Source: Flavobacteriaceae bacterium (lineage in GTDB: Bacteria; Bacteroidota; Bacteroidia; Flavobacteriales; Weeksellaceae). From it: a stretch of 64,000 bases of DNA. This document shows, in pieces, positions 60,650 through 64,000 of the stretch. Under the pieces are notes generated by a model that saw only the letters and a program-made list of their open reading frames with translations, searched no databases and was not told the DNA's origin. The stretch's first letter is position 1; each line of letters opens with the position of its first letter. The translations under genes were made by a program, and so were the position numbers. The stretch lies in contig JAAYKY010000051.1 in NCBI GenBank assembly GCA_012522185.1, positions 1-64,000 on the forward strand, in the 5' to 3' direction.

Positions 60650-61123
60650 ATGAAAAAATATCTGATTTTATTTGCCGTCATTTTGGCAACGGCATTGAGT
60701 GCAAACGCACAAATAAACGTTTACAAAGGTACATCTACCTTTAGTGGAGATATAATTTGCAACCTCTCAAACGGAAAGGTGTACGAAGGCACATCTTCAT
60801 TTAGTGGAAACGTAATTTGTAACGTTAAAGGAAACACCATTTACGAAGGAACTTCCACCTTTAGCGGAAATGTTTTATACACTGTTTCAGAGGGTAAGGT
60901 TTACAAAGGTACATCAACCTTTAGTGGAAACATCGCTTTCACCATCAAGGATAACAAAGTCTATAAAGGTACTTCTACATTTAGCGGAGATGTATTGGCA
61001 ACCATCAGATGCGGAAAGGTTTACAAAGGGACTTCTTCTTTTTCGGGAGATATACTTTTCACCATTGACGGCTCTGTAACCACAGAAGAATTTGTAGCCA
61101 TTTGGATGGCTGTTATAAATTGA
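60650..61123 (+). CDS. Exported protein made of six 20-residue repeats
   Basis: A signal peptide (KKYLILFAVILATALSANA) is followed by six perfect-length 20-residue units of the form VYKGTSTFSGDIxxTIxxGK (about residues 24-143) and a short tail (TTEEFVAIWMAVIN). The regular G-T-S-x-F-S-G pattern suggests a beta-solenoid, one turn per unit. The protein is probably periplasmic or secreted. I do not recognise a family. The DNA repeats are 60 bp units; they are coding, not CRISPR. Confidence 0.65.
   Translation: MKKYLILFAVILATALSANAQINVYKGTSTFSGDIICNLSNGKVYEGTSSFSGNVICNVKGNTIYEGTSTFSGNVLYTVSEGKVYKGTSTFSGNIAFTIKDNKVYKGTSTFSGDVLATIRCGKVYKGTSSFSGDILFTIDGSVTTEEFVAIWMAVIN
60720..61080 (+). repeat. Six tandem 60-bp coding repeats
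   Basis: Each unit contains a variant of TACAAAGGTACATCTACCTT followed by TAGTGGAGA. Units differ mostly at third codon positions, indicating that the peptide is conserved by selection. Confidence 0.8.
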
Positions 61124-61248
61124 GGAACCGATGAAAAGATTTGTTTTTTTTTTGATACAAAAATCAAAAATAATTCAATTTTGTTTGTTGCGATAAACAA
61201 TATTTAGAATTTCACAATATAACCAAAATCAAATTTATAGAAATAATT

Positions 61249-62322
61249 CTAAGTAAAATCCTCCCTCACACCGCCATCGCCGATTACTACTTCCATATTT
61301 TTTGGGCGAATGAAAAACTGCCTTCCGGGTTTTGAATGTTTGGAGATGATTTCCAGCAAATCTTTATGACTAAAAACTTGACCGTCCAAAAGAATTTCTT
61401 TCGAAGAATCTTTTATATCGGAAACCGATTGAATCCCTTCGGGAGAGATTGACTTCACCTCTGCCCTTTTCCTTTTGTCTTCGGGCTTGAAAGCGCCGTT
61501 CAGTTTGGCCCATTGATACCGAAGTTTAAGTCCGGTTTGGAAAAGGAAGTATTGAAAAGGTTTTTCTTTGTAATATTTTCCAATGAAAATTTCCATCGCA
61601 CCAAAAAATATTTTCAAATATTTCCCGTCCTTGCGAGTGCTTTCGCCTTTGTAATGAATCACAGAAATCCCTCCGAAATAATAATTCGTATAGCCTTTTA
61701 ATTCAAGCGTATAACTCAAATCAATATCTTCTCCGTACATAAAATATTGCGGATCAAATCCACCGACTTCCCGGTAAACCTCGCGGCGCATCAGCATAAA
61801 AGCTCCTACCAAAATTTCGGCCGGCGCAATTTCAAATTCTCCCACTTCGGTTTTATAATAACCTTTTGAATTCTTTTTACTGATCAGGGTTCCGAAGAGT
61901 TTTCCAAAGGTATTCTGAAGCGTGGGAATGTTTCTCTTACTTTCGGGATGGAAATTCCCGTTGGCATCGATGAGCCGAACGCCAAGAGCACCCATTTTTT
62001 CATGCGCATCGGCAAAGGGAAGAATTTCCTCAAATAAATTTTCAGGAATCAGCGTATCGGGATTTAGGATCAAGACATATTCGCCTTTTGCTTTTTCCAC
62101 GCCTAAATTATTGGCTTTGGCAAATCCTAGATTTATTTTGGATTCAATGAAATGAACTTTTGGAAATTTATCACGAATAAAACCGATGGGTTTTTCGGGC
62201 GAATCATTGTCCACCACGATGATTTCTCCGTCCAGATTTCGCAAAGCCGCTTCCACACTGTGCAGGCATTGTTCCAGATAATAACGGGCATTGTAACTTA
62301 CGATAACGACGGAAATTTTCAT
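61249..62322 (-). CDS. Glycosyltransferase family 2 protein
   Basis: The ORF-track start at 62427 lies inside recR in another frame; ATG 62322 gives MKISVVIVSYNARYYLEQCL, the standard GT2 opening. EIIVVDNDSPEKPIGFI, EYVLILNPDTLIPENLFEE and GGFDPQYFMYGEDIDLSYTL are the family motifs. The ~357-residue protein is cytosolic or membrane-associated and probably acts in surface polysaccharide synthesis. It starts 4 nt after the recR stop. Confidence 0.88.
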   Translation of the reverse strand: MKISVVIVSYNARYYLEQCLHSVEAALRNLDGEIIVVDNDSPEKPIGFIRDKFPKVHFIESKINLGFAKANNLGVEKAKGEYVLILNPDTLIPENLFEEILPFADAHEKMGALGVRLIDANGNFHPESKRNIPTLQNTFGKLFGTLISKKNSKGYYKTEVGEFEIAPAEILVGAFMLMRREVYREVGGFDPQYFMYGEDIDLSYTLELKGYTNYYFGGISVIHYKGESTRKDGKYLKIFFGAMEIFIGKYYKEKPFQYFLFQTGLKLRYQWAKLNGAFKPEDKRKRAEVKSISPEGIQSVSDIKDSSKEILLDGQVFSHKDLLEIISKHSKPGRQFFIRPKNMEVVIGDGGVREDFT

Positions 62323-62326
62323 TTTT

Positions 62327-62938
62327 TTAATTTGATTCAACATAAGGAATTCGGTTCTGAATCGAACGCACGAGCGTGGCTTCATCGGCATATTCGAGTT
62401 CATCACCCACCCCGATTCCTCTTGCAATGGTAGAGAAATTAACCGGTGTATTTTTCAATACTTTGTACAAATAAAAAGCGGTGGTATCGCCTTCCATGGT
62501 TGAACTAAGTGCGAAGATAATCTCCGCAACGTCTTCGTTTTTAATTCTTTTCAAAAGCGAATCAATGTAAAGTTGCCCTGGGCCGATCCCATCCATTGGA
62601 GAGATTCTTCCGCCCAATACATGGTACACACCTTTGTATTGTCCGGTATTTTCAATCGCCATCACATCGCGCACATCTTCCACTACGCAAATCAACGAGG
62701 TATCCCGAAGCGGGTTGGCACAAATCTGACAAATTGGTGCATCGGAAATGGTATGACATTTTTCGCAATATTCTATGTCCTGAACCAAATGCTGGAGTGC
62801 ATCTGCGAGGTTTTCGGTTTGAGAAGCGGGCCGATGAAGCATATGAAGCACAAGCCGTAAAGCAGTTCGCTTTCCCACACCTGGCAAATTGGACATTTCT
62901 TCTACTGCACGCTCTAAAACTTTGCTTGGATAATTCAT
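62327..62938 (-). CDS. recR: Recombination mediator protein RecR
   Basis: The 203-residue protein has the N-terminal HhH part ([20 protein letters not shown]), the four-cysteine zinc finger ([16 protein letters not shown]) and a Toprim domain ([38 protein letters not shown]). With RecF/RecO it loads RecA in gap repair. Length and motifs are complete. Confidence 0.96.
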   Translation of the reverse strand: MNYPSKVLERAVEEMSNLPGVGKRTALRLVLHMLHRPASQTENLADALQHLVQDIEYCEKCHTISDAPICQICANPLRDTSLICVVEDVRDVMAIENTGQYKGVYHVLGGRISPMDGIGPGQLYIDSLLKRIKNEDVAEIIFALSSTMEGDTTAFYLYKVLKNTPVNFSTIARGIGVGDELEYADEATLVRSIQNRIPYVESN

Positions 62939-63001
62939 CGGATTAAAATATTCTACTTTTTCTCTCTTTTAGGAAACTTTGTATATGAGTCTTTCATTTT
63001 G

Positions 63002-63022
63002 CCCAAAAATACTATTTTTGGG
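63002..63022. promoter_or_regulatory. Perfect palindrome holding two divergent -7 boxes
   Basis: CCCAAAAAT-ACT-ATTTTTGGG is a perfect inverted repeat. It contains TATTTTTG on the plus strand (63013-63020, toward the symporter) and TATTTTTG on the minus strand (63011-63004, toward recR). Confidence 0.5.
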
Positions 63023-63039
63023 TGAAATTAAAACGAGAT

Positions 63040-64000
63040 ATGAACTCAAACATCATCCTGATTTGTGTAGTTGTCTATTTTTTAGGGCTTCTTTTCATCG
63101 CATTTCGCACAAGTAGAAATTCTGATAATCAATCTTTTTTCATTGGAAACCGAAAGAGTAAATGGTGGCTGGTGGCCTTTGGGATGATTGGGACGAGCCT
63201 GAGTGGAGTAACTTTCATATCGGTTCCGGGAACGGTGGGAAAGCTGACCGGAACGGAATATGTCTATGGCGGATTTGAATATTATATGATGGTCATCGGG
63301 TTTTTTCTCGGTTATTTCATCGTGGCTTTTGTGCTTCTGCCACTTTATTACAAAATGAATCTGACCTCTATCTATACGTATTTAGGCCGAAGGTTCAACC
63401 TCGAAGCGCATAAAACAGGTTCTATATTTTTCATCATTTCCCGAAGCATCGGTGCCACGGCCCGATTGTTTCTCGTAATCAATGTTTTGCAAATATTTTT
63501 ATTGGATCAGATTGGAATTCCTTTCTGGCTGACCACTTTGGTTATTCTCCTAATGATCGTGCTTTATACTTATGAAGGCGGTGTAAAAACCATTGTGGTT
63601 ACCGATATGTTGCAGACTACATTTATGCTTTTGAGTCTTGTGATTTGTATCGTTTATGTTTTGACGCAATTGGATATGTCCGCTTCGGAAGGTTATGCCA
63701 AATTAGCCGAATACAATTATACACATCTGATGAATTTTGACGGGAATTCGGCCACCTTTTTCCTGAAAACCTTGGTGGGCGGTATGTTTATAACGATTGC
63801 GATGACGGGATTGGATCAGGAAATGATGCAGAAAAACATCAGCGTGGATAATTTGTACAATTCCAAAAAAAATATGCTGACGTTTGCCAGCACGCTTTTG
63901 ATTGTGAATTTTGCCTTTTTGTTTTTAGGTGGATTGCTTTACCTCTATGCGATGCAAAACGGTGCGGTTTATGGCGATGGCGTATTTGGATTTTTAAATG
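63040..64000 (+). CDS. Sodium:solute symporter (SSS) family, 3' end outside window
   Basis: The frame from ATG 63040 is open to the window edge (not in the ORF track because no stop is reached). The ~320 visible residues have an N-terminal span (IILICVVVYFLGLLFIAF), FFIGNRKSKWWLVAFGMIGT, SGVTFISVPGTVGKL, and further spans including LLMIVLYTYEGGVKTIVVTD. MTGLDQEMMQKNIS is typical of SSS transporters. It sits in the inner membrane; the solute is unknown. Confidence 0.85.
   Translation, partial: MNSNIILICVVVYFLGLLFIAFRTSRNSDNQSFFIGNRKSKWWLVAFGMIGTSLSGVTFISVPGTVGKLTGTEYVYGGFEYYMMVIGFFLGYFIVAFVLLPLYYKMNLTSIYTYLGRRFNLEAHKTGSIFFIISRSIGATARLFLVINVLQIFLLDQIGIPFWLTTLVILLMIVLYTYEGGVKTIVVTDMLQTTFMLLSLVICIVYVLTQLDMSASEGYAKLAEYNYTHLMNFDGNSATFFLKTLVGGMFITIAMTGLDQEMMQKNISVDNLYNSKKNMLTFASTLLIVNFAFLFLGGLLYLYAMQNGAVYGDGVFGFLN

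Noticed and set aside
60720-61080. Regular 60-bp repeats that could suggest a CRISPR array
   Set aside because: The repeats are in frame inside a signal-peptide-bearing ORF, are contiguous without unique spacers, and vary at third codon positions.
62323-62427. ORF-track extension of the GT2 gene into recR
   Set aside because: It overlaps recR in another frame and adds residues before the invariant GT2 opening; ATG 62322 is adjacent to the recR stop.
1-64000. Mobile elements, prophage or integrase genes
   Set aside because: No transposase, integrase, phage structural gene or att-like duplication was seen; the Rhs array appears to be the only clearly accessory block.

Overview
The window reads as a low-GC chromosome segment from a member of Bacteroidota, class Flavobacteriia. 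Three things point there. Gene content includes DUF4834-YfhO, DUF6263, DUF3810, DUF4920, OstA-like, an S46 dipeptidyl-peptidase, head-GIN/DUF2807 and a BadF-type kinase. Many lipoproteins have a short leader ending in S-C. Many genes are preceded by the Bacteroidota promoter pattern TTTG-N19-23-TAnnTTTG. The genus cannot be fixed from sequence alone. No transposase, integrase, rRNA or CRISPR array was seen.

Layout. 1-4915 is an accessory array of Rhs-type polymorphic toxin C-termini. A linker repeat (core GGNFWEGAAIGLTVS) occurs five times; each copy is joined to a different or diverged toxin tail, and most are followed by an immunity gene. The first copy is the end of a large Rhs protein that starts outside the window. 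5091-9702 holds a BadF-type kinase with a formyltransferase-like gene, then an ECF sigma / anti-sigma-like operon with two secreted beta-repeat proteins. 9853-20077 is metabolic: TPR protein, FAD oxidoreductase, an aldehyde dehydrogenase / glutamate-synthase-like operon, FAH hydrolase, universal stress protein, Fe-S protein, and sucA-sucB. 20078-22626 holds pepD embedded in a family of apparent small RNA genes on the minus strand. 22627-28388 holds a glycosyltransferase, a RelE/ParE toxin-antitoxin pair, YfhO, DUF4834 and DUF6263. 28569-38276 holds an amino acid permease, tRNA-Leu(GAG), an FMN reductase, aspS, a Fic protein with its own operator, a glycosyltransferase, hppD, and a fifth small RNA-like locus. 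38311-48651 holds a DPP7-like S46 peptidase, hemW, murI, rocD, a paralogous secreted family around a DUF3810 protein, an LpxL-like acyltransferase and a glycosyltransferase. 48659-59254 is mixed housekeeping: SRPBCC, NUDIX, mono-haem lipoprotein, DUF4920, YugP-type peptidase, S41 peptidase, GNAT, apt, aminotransferase, OstA-like and Fur-type regulator. 59330-64000 holds palindromic repeats, a SMI1/KNR4-like gene, a 20-residue-repeat secreted protein, a glycosyltransferase, recR and the start of a Na+/solute symporter.

Two parts deserve most attention. The first is the Rhs cassette array, which includes two homologous HExxH metallopeptidase toxins each with a related lipoprotein immunity gene. 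The second is a family of five minus-strand small transcripts (three in tandem at 20136-20837, one at 22394-22597, one at 36497-36591). They have TAnnTTTG promoters, intrinsic terminators whose pairing only works fully on the minus strand, a recurrent ACTCTCTCTAC-like motif and, in four of five, a shared double GGG-N4/5-CC element upstream. Promoter and TSS statements are pattern-based inferences; no expression or database evidence was available.
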